64,000 nt of DNA from CBDFHF01 sp965247565 (GCA_965247565.1 CBDFHF010000002.1:428316-492315), one strand, 5' to 3'; counted from the stretch's first letter, positions 9,509-18,613 are shown. The notes: generated from the letters alone by a model not told the origin. Made by a program: numbers and translations.

Positions 9509-10420
9509 ATGAAAAACTTTTTGACCTCCACCAACTTATTATTCTTTCTTTACTTGATAGCTCCCATTGCTAGCGGGACACCGGAACTATCCGATCATAG
9601 TATTTACGGTTCAGGGGTAATAAAAGAACTAGTTCATCAGGAAAGTATCGTGCTAACCGATGGGTTTTGGGCAAAATCAGGGGCGGACGTGACTGCAAAA
9701 GTTGGAGACGTGATGCTGTTGCAAATGACCGATGATTATCCCTGCGACTCTGATCCTTGCCCAGCACCACCGCGAATTCCGCTCAGTGATTATGTATCAG
9801 AAGGGACTGGTTCGGTTGAAATTAATATTGGAATGAATATGTCTCTACCAAATCCGGCAAGCTACTATGCAATTACTACCGTGTTACTGGAGGAAAGATC
9901 AAATAATCCATGTTTTATAAGAATTCTGGGAAAAATGGTTGATCCAACGTATTCAGCTACTAGCTTTCGCGTCTTAGCGGAATACGAGTTGGAGTATTGC
10001 AAGGGGTTTAACGATTTTGAAGCAGTCGGCTTTGACACTTCAGATAACAAATTCATTCGGGCAGTGAATGTGTGCGGAGGGGATTTCCCCAATACCCATA
10101 ATCCTGGGCCTTTCGGCTCAGAGGACTGGAAAATCAAGGGTGTCGAGGTTAAACCGGGGTTGGTTTATTCAAACGGTCAGGTTAAAGCACTGGAAAACGA
10201 GACGATTAAATATGAGAAAACTAATTGCCCAAATCATTATGCAACATTTTGGGGTGACAACGGTTGGATAGGTTGGGATTCATGTCCTAAAGACGCCGTT
10301 GCCACAGGGTTATTCCTCTTCCACAAGGAGAATAGATGGTTTACGGGTCTGACACTAAAGTGTCAATATCCCAAATTACGTTATGGCCCGGTACCTAAAA
10401 AAGATACAGTCGGATATTGA
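9509..10420 (+). CDS. Exported protein of unknown function
   Basis: A 303-residue protein with a signal peptide (LLFFLYLIAPIASG) and a ribosome-binding site AGGAA before the ATG. Residues about 25-70 read YGSGVIKELVHQESIVLTDG followed by FWAKSGADVTAKVG. This resembles the repeat (SxxLxPGFxAxxGxxFxAxIG) seen in Bacteroidota secreted proteins with stacked beta domains. The remaining part has several Cys and Trp residues and no family I recognise. It is the last gene of the exported cluster and is followed by a strong stem-loop. Confidence 0.72.
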   Translation: MKNFLTSTNLLFFLYLIAPIASGTPELSDHSIYGSGVIKELVHQESIVLTDGFWAKSGADVTAKVGDVMLLQMTDDYPCDSDPCPAPPRIPLSDYVSEGTGSVEINIGMNMSLPNPASYYAITTVLLEERSNNPCFIRILGKMVDPTYSATSFRVLAEYELEYCKGFNDFEAVGFDTSDNKFIRAVNVCGGDFPNTHNPGPFGSEDWKIKGVEVKPGLVYSNGQVKALENETIKYEKTNCPNHYATFWGDNGWIGWDSCPKDAVATGLFLFHKENRWFTGLTLKCQYPKLRYGPVPKKDTVGY

Positions 10421-10486
10421 TAGTCAATTTTTACCTCGCCTTCGTCATGAACCCGTTTTATATAAGACGGCAACCATTTAGAATGT

Positions 10487-10530
10487 TGAGTTCTGTGGTG
10501 TTTTTGCCTGGCAAAACATCACAGAACTCA
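10487..10530 (+). terminator. Long stem-loop after the exported-protein cluster
   Basis: Inverted arms 10487-10508 and 10510-10530 (starting TGAGTTCTGTG and ending CACAGAACTCA) pair over about 20 bp with one mismatch and one bulged T. Three Ts follow. It sits about 70 bases after the last exported-protein gene and probably ends that transcript. The T tract is weak. Confidence 0.65.
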
Positions 10531-10731
10531 TTTCAATACGGGTATTTCAAGAGCTATTCACTATTTCCCACAATGTAGCAATTTTATTCGTTACACCATA
10601 TAAGCTATCGATTCATACGATAGATGATAAATCAAACAGCAAAAACTCCGCATCAGCTGAGGTGGTTAATTCATCCATAAACGATGAATACACATGCCAA
10701 TAATACTGTAATTAAGCTATGCTTGGCTTTA

Positions 10732-10760
10732 TTGACAAGTATAGGGCTTGCTGATATTTT
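10732..10760 (+). promoter_or_regulatory. Sigma70-type promoter of the hrcA-grpE-dnaK cluster
   Basis: A consensus -35 box TTGACA (10732-10737) is followed after 17 bases by TATTTT (10755-10760). Transcription would start around 10767, inside the CIRCE element, which fits repression by HrcA. Apart from this promoter, CIRCE and the upstream stem-loop I see nothing else in the 429-bp gap 10421-10849. Confidence 0.7.
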
Positions 10761-10766
10761 GCTCTG

Positions 10767-10793
10767 CTGGCACTCGCTCTAGTTGAGTGCTAA
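10767..10793 (+). promoter_or_regulatory. CIRCE operator
   Basis: The inverted repeat CTGGCACTC-N9-GAGTGCTAA matches the CIRCE consensus TTAGCACTC-N9-GAGTGCTAA. The right arm is perfect, the left has two mismatches, and the spacer is exactly nine bases. CIRCE is the binding site of HrcA, whose gene starts 57 bases downstream. Confidence 0.92.
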
Positions 10794-10849
10794 TTTTTGG
10801 CTTAACTCCTATCACTTATTGGGATGTGTGTGTTGTTTAAGAGGTTGAT

Positions 10850-11905
10850 GTGAGTAGTGCCCCGGTTTTAAACGAGCGATCATTGCAGTTATTAAAAACG
10901 CTGGTTGAACGCTATATTAATGATGGACAACCCGTCGGTTCGAGAATTTTATCTAAAGATTCTGATTTAAACTTAAGCCCCGCCACGATTCGTAATGTTA
11001 TGGCGGATCTGGAAGATTTAGGTCTAGTGCATTCGCCGCATACTTCGGCTGGGCGTGTACCAACGGTGAGCGGTTATCGGCTGTTTGTGAATTCTTTATT
11101 GACCGTCAAACCCATGGAGTCGAACGACTTGAGTCGGTTACATCAAGGTTTGTTGGTTGGCGAGGATACCGAGGAAGTTATCAATGTTGCATCGCGCTTA
11201 CTGTCTGATTTAACTCAAATGGCTGGTGTGGTGACCTTGCCAAAACGCGAAGTGGTATTTTTACGCCACATTGAGTTTTTGCCGTTATCAAATGCCAGGG
11301 TGCTGGCTATTTTTGTTACCAATGAGCAGGAAGTTCATAACAAGATCATTCATACCTCTAAAAAATTTAGTCCTGCTGAGCTACAGCAAGCGGCCAATTA
11401 TTTAAACTCAATGTACTCGGGGCATAGTTTGGCTGCCGTGCAAGAAGCTGTGTTAAAAGAATTGCAAGAAGATCAGGAGCGGATGAATCAAGGCATGATT
11501 GATGCGGTAAAGATGGCACAATTGGCGTTTGACCAAGGCCGCAGCAAAAAAGGTTATGTGTTGACCGGGGAAACTAATCTAATGGGTTTTTCAGAGTTCG
11601 CCGATATGGAACATTTGAAAAAGCTGTTTGAAGCATTCAGCCAAAAGCAAGGCGTCATTCATTTGCTTGACCAGTGCATGAAAGCCGATGGTGTGCAGAT
11701 ATTTATTGGTGAAGAATCCGGCTATCAAGCTTTTGATCAATGTAGTTTAGTTACCTCATCTTATTCAGTTAGTGATGAAGTTGTCGGTGTGCTCGGTGTA
11801 ATAGGGCCAACCCGCATGGCTTATGAAAAAATTATCCCGTTCGTGGATGTCACCGCAAAATTATTAGGCGCAGCCTTGAATCCGAAAACAACATCCCCAT
11901 CTTAA
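10850..11905 (+). CDS. hrcA: Heat-inducible transcription repressor HrcA
   Basis: A 351-residue repressor. The N-terminal winged helix contains LNERSLQLLKTLVERYINDG and the DNA-contact block LSPATIRNVMADLEDLGLV, then HTSAGRVPT, all hallmarks of HrcA. The C-terminal GAF-like region contains FIGEES and GVLGVIGPTRMAYEKIIP, also typical. It binds CIRCE and represses chaperone genes, with GroEL modulating its folding. The start is GTG at 10850 with GAGG upstream. With the CIRCE element in its own leader, the gene is very likely autoregulated and controls the downstream grpE and dnaK. Confidence 0.96.
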   Translation: MSSAPVLNERSLQLLKTLVERYINDGQPVGSRILSKDSDLNLSPATIRNVMADLEDLGLVHSPHTSAGRVPTVSGYRLFVNSLLTVKPMESNDLSRLHQGLLVGEDTEEVINVASRLLSDLTQMAGVVTLPKREVVFLRHIEFLPLSNARVLAIFVTNEQEVHNKIIHTSKKFSPAELQQAANYLNSMYSGHSLAAVQEAVLKELQEDQERMNQGMIDAVKMAQLAFDQGRSKKGYVLTGETNLMGFSEFADMEHLKKLFEAFSQKQGVIHLLDQCMKADGVQIFIGEESGYQAFDQCSLVTSSYSVSDEVVGVLGVIGPTRMAYEKIIPFVDVTAKLLGAALNPKTTSPS

Positions 11906-11963
11906 GCAAAAGCAACTTTGTTGTACTTTGCACGTTTACTAACTACAAAAGGGTCCATAAAAA

Positions 11964-12572
11964 ATGAGTACAGATCAGGAAGCGCCTGAAATTCAGGTTG
12001 AGGCTGAAAATCAGACAGGTAATGATGAACATACTGGATTAGCTGAGCATGAGTTCACTGTCGAAGAATTGCAGCAAGCATTGCATGAGGCTCAACAAAA
12101 AGCTCAGGAAAACTGGGACAAGGCTGTTCGGGTCCAAGCGGAGATGGAAAATCTAAAAAGAAGAACACAAAAAGATTTGGAAGACGCGCATAAATTTGCT
12201 TTGAGCAGTTTTGCGAAAGATTTATTGTCGGTTTTGGACAGTTTGGTGCTGGGCTTACAAGCCGCCACTGGCGACAGTGAGGAAGTACAGAAGTTTCGTG
12301 AAGGCAGCGAACTGACCATCAAACAATTTGAGTCAGTATTTGCCAAATTTAAGATTGAAACCATTGATCCTGCTGGACAACCTTTTAATGCTGAACAACA
12401 TCAGGCCGTGTTAGTTCAGGACATTGAGGGTGCCGAGCCCAATACAGTAGTTAATGTCTTTCAAAAAGGTTACATGCTGAACGGACGTTTATTGAGGCCG
12501 GCCATGGTGGTAGTTGCTAAGGCATCAGAAAAACCAGCAGCAGATACACCGAGTATTGATGAACAGGCTTGA
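11964..12572 (+). CDS. grpE: Nucleotide exchange factor GrpE
   Basis: A 202-residue cytoplasmic protein that releases ADP from DnaK. An acidic, Gln-rich N-terminus is followed by a long coiled coil (about residues 40-90, with AEMENLKRRTQKDLEDA) and the beta domain near the end (FNAEQHQAV and VNVFQKGYMLNGRLLRPAMV), as expected for GrpE. It lies 58 bp after hrcA and 67 bp before dnaK on the same strand, consistent with one heat-shock operon. Confidence 0.96.
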   Translation: MSTDQEAPEIQVEAENQTGNDEHTGLAEHEFTVEELQQALHEAQQKAQENWDKAVRVQAEMENLKRRTQKDLEDAHKFALSSFAKDLLSVLDSLVLGLQAATGDSEEVQKFREGSELTIKQFESVFAKFKIETIDPAGQPFNAEQHQAVLVQDIEGAEPNTVVNVFQKGYMLNGRLLRPAMVVVAKASEKPAADTPSIDEQA

Positions 12573-12639
12573 ACATAAAAAAACAGCCCCCACATCGGTA
12601 ACAACTATTTAATTTTATATTCAAGTTTGGAGCATACAA

Positions 12640-14565
12640 ATGGCTAAAATAATTGGCATAGATTTAGGAACAACAAATTCTTGTGTGGCGGTGTTGGAAA
12701 ACGGCGTTGCTCGGGTTATTGAAAACAGCGAAGGTGCGCGTACTACACCATCCATCATCGCTTACAGCAATGATGATGAAGTATTGGTGGGGCAATCGGC
12801 TAAACGTCAAGCGGTTACCAACCCCAAAAATACTTTATTTGCAATCAAAAGATTGATTGGCCGTCGTTTTAAAGATGATGTGGTGCAAAAAGACATCAAA
12901 ATGGTGCCTTACAAAATTACAGAAGCTGAAAATGGCGATGCGTGGGTTGAAGTCAACGGCAAAAAAATGGCAGCACCGGAAATTTCCGCGCGTATTTTGA
13001 TGAAGTTGAAAAAAGACGCGGAAGCTTATTTGGGAGAAGAAGTTACTGAAGCGGTAATTACCGTTCCTGCTTATTTTAACGATTCCCAACGTCAGGCTAC
13101 AAAGGACGCCGGACGGATTGCTGGATTAGATGTTAAGCGTATCATCAACGAGCCGACTGCCTCTGCGTTAGCTTTTGGTATGGATAAACCTAAAGGCGAC
13201 ACGAAAATAGCAGTTTACGACTTAGGTGGCGGTACGTTTGACGTATCGATCATAGAAATAGCAGAAATTGATGGTGAACATCAATTTGAAGTGTTATCGA
13301 CTAACGGCGACACTTTCTTGGGTGGTGAAGATTTTGACTCACGCGTCATTGAATATTTGGCGGCTGAATTCAAAAAGGAAAGCGGCGTTGATGTGCACAA
13401 CGATCCATTAGCGTTGCAACGGTTAAAAGAAGCGGCTGAAAAAGCAAAAATTGAACTGTCTTCCAGTCAACAAACAGATGTTAACTTGCCTTACATTACT
13501 GCAGATGCGTCGGGGCCTAAACATTTAAATGTTAAATTGACCCGAGCTAAACTTGAATCTTTGGTGGAAGAATTGATTCTTCGTACTAAAGGGCCTTGTG
13601 AAATTGCGCTTAAAGATGCAGGTCTATCAGCATCCGATATTCATGATGTGATTTTGGTGGGTGGGCAAACCCGCATGCCGAAAGTGCAAGAAATGGTAAA
13701 GGACATTTTCGGCCAAGAACCCCGTAAAGACGTAAATCCGGACGAAGCGGTCGCTTTAGGCGCGGCGATTCAGGCGGGTGTATTGGCGGGTGATGTTAAA
13801 GACGTATTGCTGTTGGACGTGATTCCGTTATCTTTGGGTATTGAAACCATGGGCGGCGTGATGACCAAGCTGATCGAAAAAAACACCACCATTCCAACGA
13901 ATGCCGCGCAAGTGTTTTCGACTGCTGAAGATAACCAAACCGCCGTGACTATCCATGTCTTGCAAGGCGAACGGGAAGTCGCTTCGGCTAATAAATCGCT
14001 GGGGCGTTTTGATTTGTCGGACATTCCGCCTGCATCGCGTGGTGTGCCGCAAATTGAAGTATCTTTTGATATTGATGCTAACGGTATCTTGAATGTGTCG
14101 GCTAAAGATAAAGCGACCGGTAAAAAGCAATCTATCGTTATTAAGGCGTCAAGCGGTTTGTCAGATGATGAAGTTGAACGCATGATCAAAGATGCAGAGG
14201 CTCATGCAGACGAAGACCGCAAATTAACTGAGCTGGTTCATGCACGTAATCATGCAGACAGCATCATTCACGCTACTGAAAAATCAGTAAAAGAACTGGG
14301 TGATCAAGTGGGTGCGGATGAAAAGTCCAGTATTGAAACAGCAATCAATGCATTAAAAGATGCAGTGAAAACGGATGATAAATCTGATATTGAAGCCAAA
14401 ACCAATGCCTTGACTGAACTATCCGGCAAACTGGCAGAACGTGTCTATGCACAAAAAGGCGCTGAAGGCGGTGATACTCAGGCGGATGCAGGCGCAACGG
14501 CTTCCGGCCCGGTTGATGACAGTGTCGTTGATGCCGAGTTTGAGGAAGTCAAAGAAGACAAATAA
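12640..14565 (+). CDS. dnaK: Chaperone protein DnaK (Hsp70)
   Basis: A 641-residue Hsp70. The ATPase domain shows IIGIDLGTTNSCVAV at the N-terminus, VITVPAYFNDSQRQATKDA and the phosphate-binding YDLGGGTFDVSI, followed by ILVGGQTRMPKVQ. The interdomain linker DVLLLDVIPLSLGIETMGG and substrate-binding domain follow, ending in the acidic tail DAEFEEVKEDK that closely matches proteobacterial DnaK. It works with GrpE and DnaJ in the cytoplasm. Length is standard and no residue of note is missing. Confidence 0.98.
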   Translation: MAKIIGIDLGTTNSCVAVLENGVARVIENSEGARTTPSIIAYSNDDEVLVGQSAKRQAVTNPKNTLFAIKRLIGRRFKDDVVQKDIKMVPYKITEAENGDAWVEVNGKKMAAPEISARILMKLKKDAEAYLGEEVTEAVITVPAYFNDSQRQATKDAGRIAGLDVKRIINEPTASALAFGMDKPKGDTKIAVYDLGGGTFDVSIIEIAEIDGEHQFEVLSTNGDTFLGGEDFDSRVIEYLAAEFKKESGVDVHNDPLALQRLKEAAEKAKIELSSSQQTDVNLPYITADASGPKHLNVKLTRAKLESLVEELILRTKGPCEIALKDAGLSASDIHDVILVGGQTRMPKVQEMVKDIFGQEPRKDVNPDEAVALGAAIQAGVLAGDVKDVLLLDVIPLSLGIETMGGVMTKLIEKNTTIPTNAAQVFSTAEDNQTAVTIHVLQGEREVASANKSLGRFDLSDIPPASRGVPQIEVSFDIDANGILNVSAKDKATGKKQSIVIKASSGLSDDEVERMIKDAEAHADEDRKLTELVHARNHADSIIHATEKSVKELGDQVGADEKSSIETAINALKDAVKTDDKSDIEAKTNALTELSGKLAERVYAQKGAEGGDTQADAGATASGPVDDSVVDAEFEEVKEDK

Positions 14566-14831
14566 TCAATTGGTTACCATTAGCAGCCGTGTAAAAACGG
14601 TCTACTAATTTTAAAGGGCACGAAGGTCATGGAGTTTTTTCTTCGTGCTCTTCGTGTCCTTTCTGGTAATAATTTGACGACAATTTTGTTATACCTCATT
14701 GCTAGATTTTAAGCGGCAGTGATAAAAAAATTATTCATAATCACATCATGCCGCGCCTTGTTAGTGCGGTTATTTAAAATATAGCAGCAATGCTCTATCT
14801 CCTGAGCAAACTCTTAGGAGCGGACTGAATC

Positions 14832-15968
14832 ATGGCAAAAGAAGATTTTTACAAACTACTTGGTGTTGATAAAAACGCCAGTGACGCAGAAATTAAAAAA
14901 AGCTATCGCAGTAAAGCGATGAAATTTCATCCGGATAGAAACAAGGATAATCCGGAAGAAGCTGAAGCAAAATTTAAGCAAATTAAAGAAGCCTACGAAG
15001 TCTTATCAGATCCTAAAAAACGGGCTGCGTACGATCAGTTTGGCCATGCTGGGGTTGATCCGTCAATGGGCGGTGGCCGTTCTGGTGGCTTTGGTGCGGA
15101 AAGTTTCAGTGACGTATTCGGTGATGTGTTCGGTGATATTTTTGGCGGTGGTGGCAGACAACGCAGTAGTGTGCAGCGTGGTGCGGATTTACGTTACAAC
15201 TTGGAACTGACTCTGGAAGAAGCCGTGTTCGGTACTGAAGCCAAAGTGCGGGTACCGGTTATGGTGAGCTGTGGTGAGTGTAGCGGTTCTGGGGCAAAGA
15301 AGGGCTCATCACCAGTGATTTGTACGACTTGTCATGGTCATGGCCAAGTCAGAATGCAGCAAGGATTCTTCTCCGTGCAGCAGACCTGTCCGACCTGTCA
15401 TGGAACGGGCAAAATGATTAAAGATCCTTGCGGTGCTTGTCATGGGCACGGTCGTGTACAAGAAACCAAAACCTTATCAGCAAAAATTCCCGCCGGTGTT
15501 GATACGGGTGACCGGATTCGCTTGGCTGGAGAAGGCGAAGCAGGCGAGCGCGGTGGCCCTGCAGGCGATTTGTATGTACAAATTCAGGTCAAAGATCACC
15601 CCATCTTCACCCGTGATAATGCCAATTTACATTGCGAAGTACCCATTAGCTTTGTGGTTGCTTGCCTGGGTGGCGAAATAGAAGTGCCTACCTTAAATGG
15701 TAAAGTGATGCTAAAAATTCCTGCGGAAACTCAAACTGGAAAATTATTCCGGTTACGCGGCAAAGGCGTGAAACCAGTTCGAGGTGGCTCTGTGGGTGAT
15801 TTGTTGTGCAGAGTACAAATTGAAGTACCGGTACACTTGACCAAAGATCAAAAAGCTTTGGTTGAAAAGCTGGGCGAATCATTATCTGGCAGCGGAAAAC
15901 ACCATAGTCCGCAAGAGTCGTCCTGGACGGATGGTGTAAAAAGCTTTTTTGATAAATTAACGGGATAA
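14832..15968 (+). CDS. dnaJ: Chaperone protein DnaJ (Hsp40)
   Basis: A 378-residue co-chaperone that stimulates DnaK ATPase and delivers substrates. The J domain carries KFHPDRNKDNP with the HPD motif. A Gly/Phe-rich region (GGGRSGGFGAESFSDVFGD) follows, then four zinc-binding CxxCxGxG repeats (CGECSGSG, CTTCHGHG, CPTCHGTG, CGACHGHG) and the C-terminal substrate domains. It is separated from dnaK by 266 bp containing an imperfect hairpin (about 14617-14662), so it may have its own promoter. An AGGAG site precedes the start. It is 3 bp from dapB. Confidence 0.97.
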   Translation: MAKEDFYKLLGVDKNASDAEIKKSYRSKAMKFHPDRNKDNPEEAEAKFKQIKEAYEVLSDPKKRAAYDQFGHAGVDPSMGGGRSGGFGAESFSDVFGDVFGDIFGGGGRQRSSVQRGADLRYNLELTLEEAVFGTEAKVRVPVMVSCGECSGSGAKKGSSPVICTTCHGHGQVRMQQGFFSVQQTCPTCHGTGKMIKDPCGACHGHGRVQETKTLSAKIPAGVDTGDRIRLAGEGEAGERGGPAGDLYVQIQVKDHPIFTRDNANLHCEVPISFVVACLGGEIEVPTLNGKVMLKIPAETQTGKLFRLRGKGVKPVRGGSVGDLLCRVQIEVPVHLTKDQKALVEKLGESLSGSGKHHSPQESSWTDGVKSFFDKLTG

Positions 15969-15971
15969 CGC

Positions 15972-16781
15972 ATGGTTCGTATTGCAGTTGTAGGGGTATC
16001 TGGACGTATGGGACTTTGCTTGGTTAAAGCCGCCGTCGGTTCCGATCAAGCCAAGCTGACCGTTGCAACTTCTCGTGAGGGCAGTGCTGCTGTCGGTAAA
16101 GATGCGGGTGAATTAGCCGGCATTGGCGCAATCGGCATAAAAGTAGTAACCGACTTGTCAGCTGTAATTGATCAATTTGATGTGTTGATCGACTTTACAA
16201 GACCTGATGCGTCTATGGCATTTATCGAAATTTGCCGGCGTGCTGGTAAAAAGATAGTGATCGGCACTACTGGCTATAGCGACGCCCAAAAAGCTATCAT
16301 CAACAATGCCGCCAAAGAAATAGCGATTGTGTTAGCACCCAACATGAGTGTTGGCGTCAACTTGTCGCTCAAATTATTGGAAATGGCCGCTAAAGTCATG
16401 GGCGATTACACCGATATTGAAGTGATTGAGGCTCACCATCGCCACAAAGTCGATGCGCCATCCGGTACCGCTTTGCGCATGGGTGAAGTGGTCGCGCAAA
16501 CATTAGGCCGAGATTTAAAAGAGTGTGCGATCTACGGACGGGAAGGGAATACTGGCGAGCGGGATCGTAAAACCATCGGTTTTTCCACGATTCGCGCTGG
16601 CGATATTGTGGGTGAACATACCGTGATGTTTGCCGATGAGGGCGAACGACTGGAGATTACCCATAAAGCCACCAGTCGCATGACTTTTGCCACCGGCGCG
16701 GTCAGAGCGGCTGTGTGGTTAGTGCAGAAGGATGCGGGGCTGTTTGATATGCAGGATGTATTGGGCTTGAAAAGTTATTGA
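15972..16781 (+). CDS. dapB: 4-hydroxy-tetrahydrodipicolinate reductase
   Basis: A 269-residue enzyme that reduces HTPA to tetrahydrodipicolinate with NAD(P)H in lysine and diaminopimelate synthesis. The N-terminal Rossmann motif is VGVSGRMG. The substrate-binding and catalytic block EAHHRHKVDAPSGTAL is present, as are GTTGYS and APNMSVGVN. It follows dnaJ after three bases, so the two are co-transcribed; dnaJ-dapB neighbours are common in Gammaproteobacteria. Confidence 0.97.
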   Translation: MVRIAVVGVSGRMGLCLVKAAVGSDQAKLTVATSREGSAAVGKDAGELAGIGAIGIKVVTDLSAVIDQFDVLIDFTRPDASMAFIEICRRAGKKIVIGTTGYSDAQKAIINNAAKEIAIVLAPNMSVGVNLSLKLLEMAAKVMGDYTDIEVIEAHHRHKVDAPSGTALRMGEVVAQTLGRDLKECAIYGREGNTGERDRKTIGFSTIRAGDIVGEHTVMFADEGERLEITHKATSRMTFATGAVRAAVWLVQKDAGLFDMQDVLGLKSY

Positions 16782-16819
16782 TTGAGAGATAAACGAGCAA
16801 CGATTTTAAAAGCCATTCC

Positions 16820-16874
16820 GGCATGGATTGCTGGAATCCAGGATGCATGGATGTATTTGAGCTCACCATCCATG
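16820..16874. repeat. Palindromic intergenic repeat-like element
   Basis: The dapB-ydcF gap holds GGATTGCTGGAATCC-type symmetry near 16823-16840 and an 8-bp perfect inverted repeat CATGGATG (16846-16853) / CATCCATG (16867-16874). The wording resembles REP-like elements (ccggcatggattgccggaatcc) scattered in some proteobacterial genomes. Only one copy is in this window, so dispersal is not shown here. Confidence 0.35.
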
Positions 16875-16979
16875 ACATGGGATACACGTTTCTCAGTGGG
16901 CATGACGCTTCAGTTGCCCATCAAAGTTCTCCAAGCACATTGCTCGATTTAGCCCCATTCGAATCAAACTTAACTTCCT

Positions 16980-17729
16980 ATGTCGTTTTTTATCACTAAT
17001 TTTATTGCCGCCTTTTTATTACCTCCACTCAATGTTTTGCTCTTGCTTATAGCAGGCATTGTCTGGTTCGATCATCGTAAACTGGCACGGCCTTTACTGA
17101 TAACTTCTTGTGGATTGCTCTGGCTATTTTCTACGCCTTTTTTTGCCGCCACCGCCTCGCAGTGGCTAGAAACAAGTACAAAGCCACTGGTTAAGCCGCT
17201 TCATGCAGCGGAAGCAATAGTTATATTAGGTGGTGGCACTTACTACAATGCGCCTGAATATGATAACCAAGACACGGTTAACGACAATGAACTCGCCCGT
17301 CTTCGTTATGGGGCTAAGCTATATCGTGAAAAACCATTACCGATTTTAGTATCGGGTGGCAAGCCAGCTGAACATAGTCGGTCTGAAGCACAGCAAATGC
17401 GTGCGGTGTTGGTAGAAGAATTTCATGTACCCGTACGTTGGTTGGAACAGAATTCGACTAACACTTATGAAAATGCGTTGTTCAGCCAAAAAATTCTTCA
17501 GCAAGCCGATATTAAAACAATTTTGTTGGTAACTCATGCTGTAGATATGCGCCGTGCAGCAAAGGAATTTCGGCGGTTGGGGTTTACTGTGCTGGAAGCC
17601 CCAACGATATTTACAACCCGGAATAGCATTGACTTGTTTGCCTTTATTCCCGATGCTAGAGCGATGAGCAAAACCTCACGGTTTTTTCACGAGTTGATTG
17701 GTATTGTTTGGTATAGCGTCAAATCGTGA
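16980..17729 (+). CDS. YdcF/ElyC-family (DUF218) membrane protein
   Basis: A 249-residue protein with two N-terminal membrane segments (about residues 5-28 and 36-57), then a Rossmann-like DUF218 domain. Family motifs are visible: AIVILGGGTYY, ARLRYGAKLYRE, ILVSGGKP, NTYENALFS and ILLVTHAVDMRRA. Members of this family (ElyC, SanA, YdcF) are envelope proteins, some linked to peptidoglycan or envelope precursor metabolism; the exact reaction is not established. Its 3' end, from 17643, is duplicated at 18935 next to the second Calx-beta gene. Confidence 0.85.
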   Translation: MSFFITNFIAAFLLPPLNVLLLLIAGIVWFDHRKLARPLLITSCGLLWLFSTPFFAATASQWLETSTKPLVKPLHAAEAIVILGGGTYYNAPEYDNQDTVNDNELARLRYGAKLYREKPLPILVSGGKPAEHSRSEAQQMRAVLVEEFHVPVRWLEQNSTNTYENALFSQKILQQADIKTILLVTHAVDMRRAAKEFRRLGFTVLEAPTIFTTRNSIDLFAFIPDARAMSKTSRFFHELIGIVWYSVKS

Positions 17730-18120
17730 GTCAGAGTGGGTAGATTTGCTGCCCACTCTGACCTTCGTGCTGCTTAGTCGTTGTCGGTGATTTCGACAGT
17801 AGCGGTTTTTTGAGATTTATTCACTTTATAAGAGCCGCCCGACTTGAGTTTGAGCGTTACTTTTTCTGTCGGCTCTTTGTTCAAATCATCTATCGGTGAA
17901 ATATCGACAGCAACAGAGGATTCACCGGCAGGAATGCTGACTTTACCTTTAATTTTTGTGTAATCCTTGCCGTTTCTGGCAGTGCCTGAAATGGCATAAG
18001 AAACATTGATTTTCTTAGCTCTAGGTGCGTCAAATTCAATCAGAAAACGGCCAGGTAGGAAGCCGCCTTCAGCAGCATTGGCTTGGGCAGCAGAGATGCT
18101 AACGGTTGGTTTGCCTTTAA
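17643..18120. repeat. Long direct repeat, copy A
   Basis: This 478-bp block is nearly identical to 18935-19412, with an offset of 1,292 bp. I see only three substitutions, around 17718-17725. It spans the last codons of the ydcF-like gene, the stem-loop, and the 3' third of the first Calx-beta gene. Outside the block the two copies remain recognisably homologous but diverged. Confidence 0.93.
17730..17762. terminator. Stem-loop between convergent ydcF-like and Calx-beta genes
   Basis: An 11-bp perfect stem, GTCAGAGTGGG (17730-17740) with CCCACTCTGAC (17752-17762), begins right after the ydcF-like stop and ends 11 bases before the stop codon of the convergent Calx-beta gene. It has no clear T tract, so bidirectional termination is inferred from position. 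An identical copy lies at 19022-19054. Confidence 0.6.
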
Positions 18121-18613
18121 TAATCACACCACCTGTACCGCCGCCAGCCCCACCATCCGAACCTTTAACGGAAATTGTGACATGAGGGACACCTTTAAAC
18201 GAGTACGTTTCATTAGAGCGAGCAAAGCAGCCGGATATAGGAATTTGGATCGTCCATGTGGCCAAAGCATCGAAGGGTTTGCCATTGATAGCCTGTGCGG
18301 TAGCAACGTCAATACCTAAAGCATGCGCGTTCATACGATAAGAACCTGTTTGGATAAACCCTTCTTTTACAGACAAGATGCCGACTTCATTTTTTATAAC
18401 TGGGTTGGTCGGGTCGGGTTGGTCTACGCAATTGTAAGATGCATCACAGACACGTTCAGTTTCAAATTCACCGGTGAGTGTGTAAACAGACACGTTATAA
18501 GAGTCAATAAGGCATCTGGACCATGCCAGTCGATAGTTCGCTAGCATTGATAGAGCCATCAGAAATAAAACTAGCGTCTTAACGTGATGTGTTGATTTGT
18601 TATCTAATTGCAT
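17774..18613 (-). CDS. Exported Calx-beta domain protein A
   Basis: A 279-residue protein with a signal peptide (VLFLMALSMLANYRLAWS) and a C-terminal Calx-beta-like domain of about 110 residues. The domain includes AEGGFLPGRFLIEFDAPRAK, ISGTARNGKDY, VSIPAGESS and a DDLNKEPTEKVTLKL segment, ending in VEITDND. Calx-beta domains bind Ca2+ and are found in secreted adhesins. The N-terminal region has paired cysteines (CDASYNC) and is unlike that of the neighbouring paralogue. A Gly-rich linker (GSDGGAGGGTGG) joins the parts. GAGAA lies upstream of the ATG. Function is unknown; a surface or matrix role is inference. Confidence 0.82.
   Translation of the reverse strand: MQLDNKSTHHVKTLVLFLMALSMLANYRLAWSRCLIDSYNVSVYTLTGEFETERVCDASYNCVDQPDPTNPVIKNEVGILSVKEGFIQTGSYRMNAHALGIDVATAQAINGKPFDALATWTIQIPISGCFARSNETYSFKGVPHVTISVKGSDGGAGGGTGGVIIKGKPTVSISAAQANAAEGGFLPGRFLIEFDAPRAKKINVSYAISGTARNGKDYTKIKGKVSIPAGESSVAVDISPIDDLNKEPTEKVTLKLKSGGSYKVNKSQKTATVEITDND

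Noticed and set aside
13770..14189. Long antisense ORFs within dnaK
   Set aside because: They mirror a strongly conserved coding gene and have no independent support.
16801..16980. tRNA gene in the dapB-ydcF gap
   Set aside because: The hairpins do not make a cloverleaf and no CCA or T-loop pattern is present. I saw no tRNA or rRNA gene anywhere in the window.
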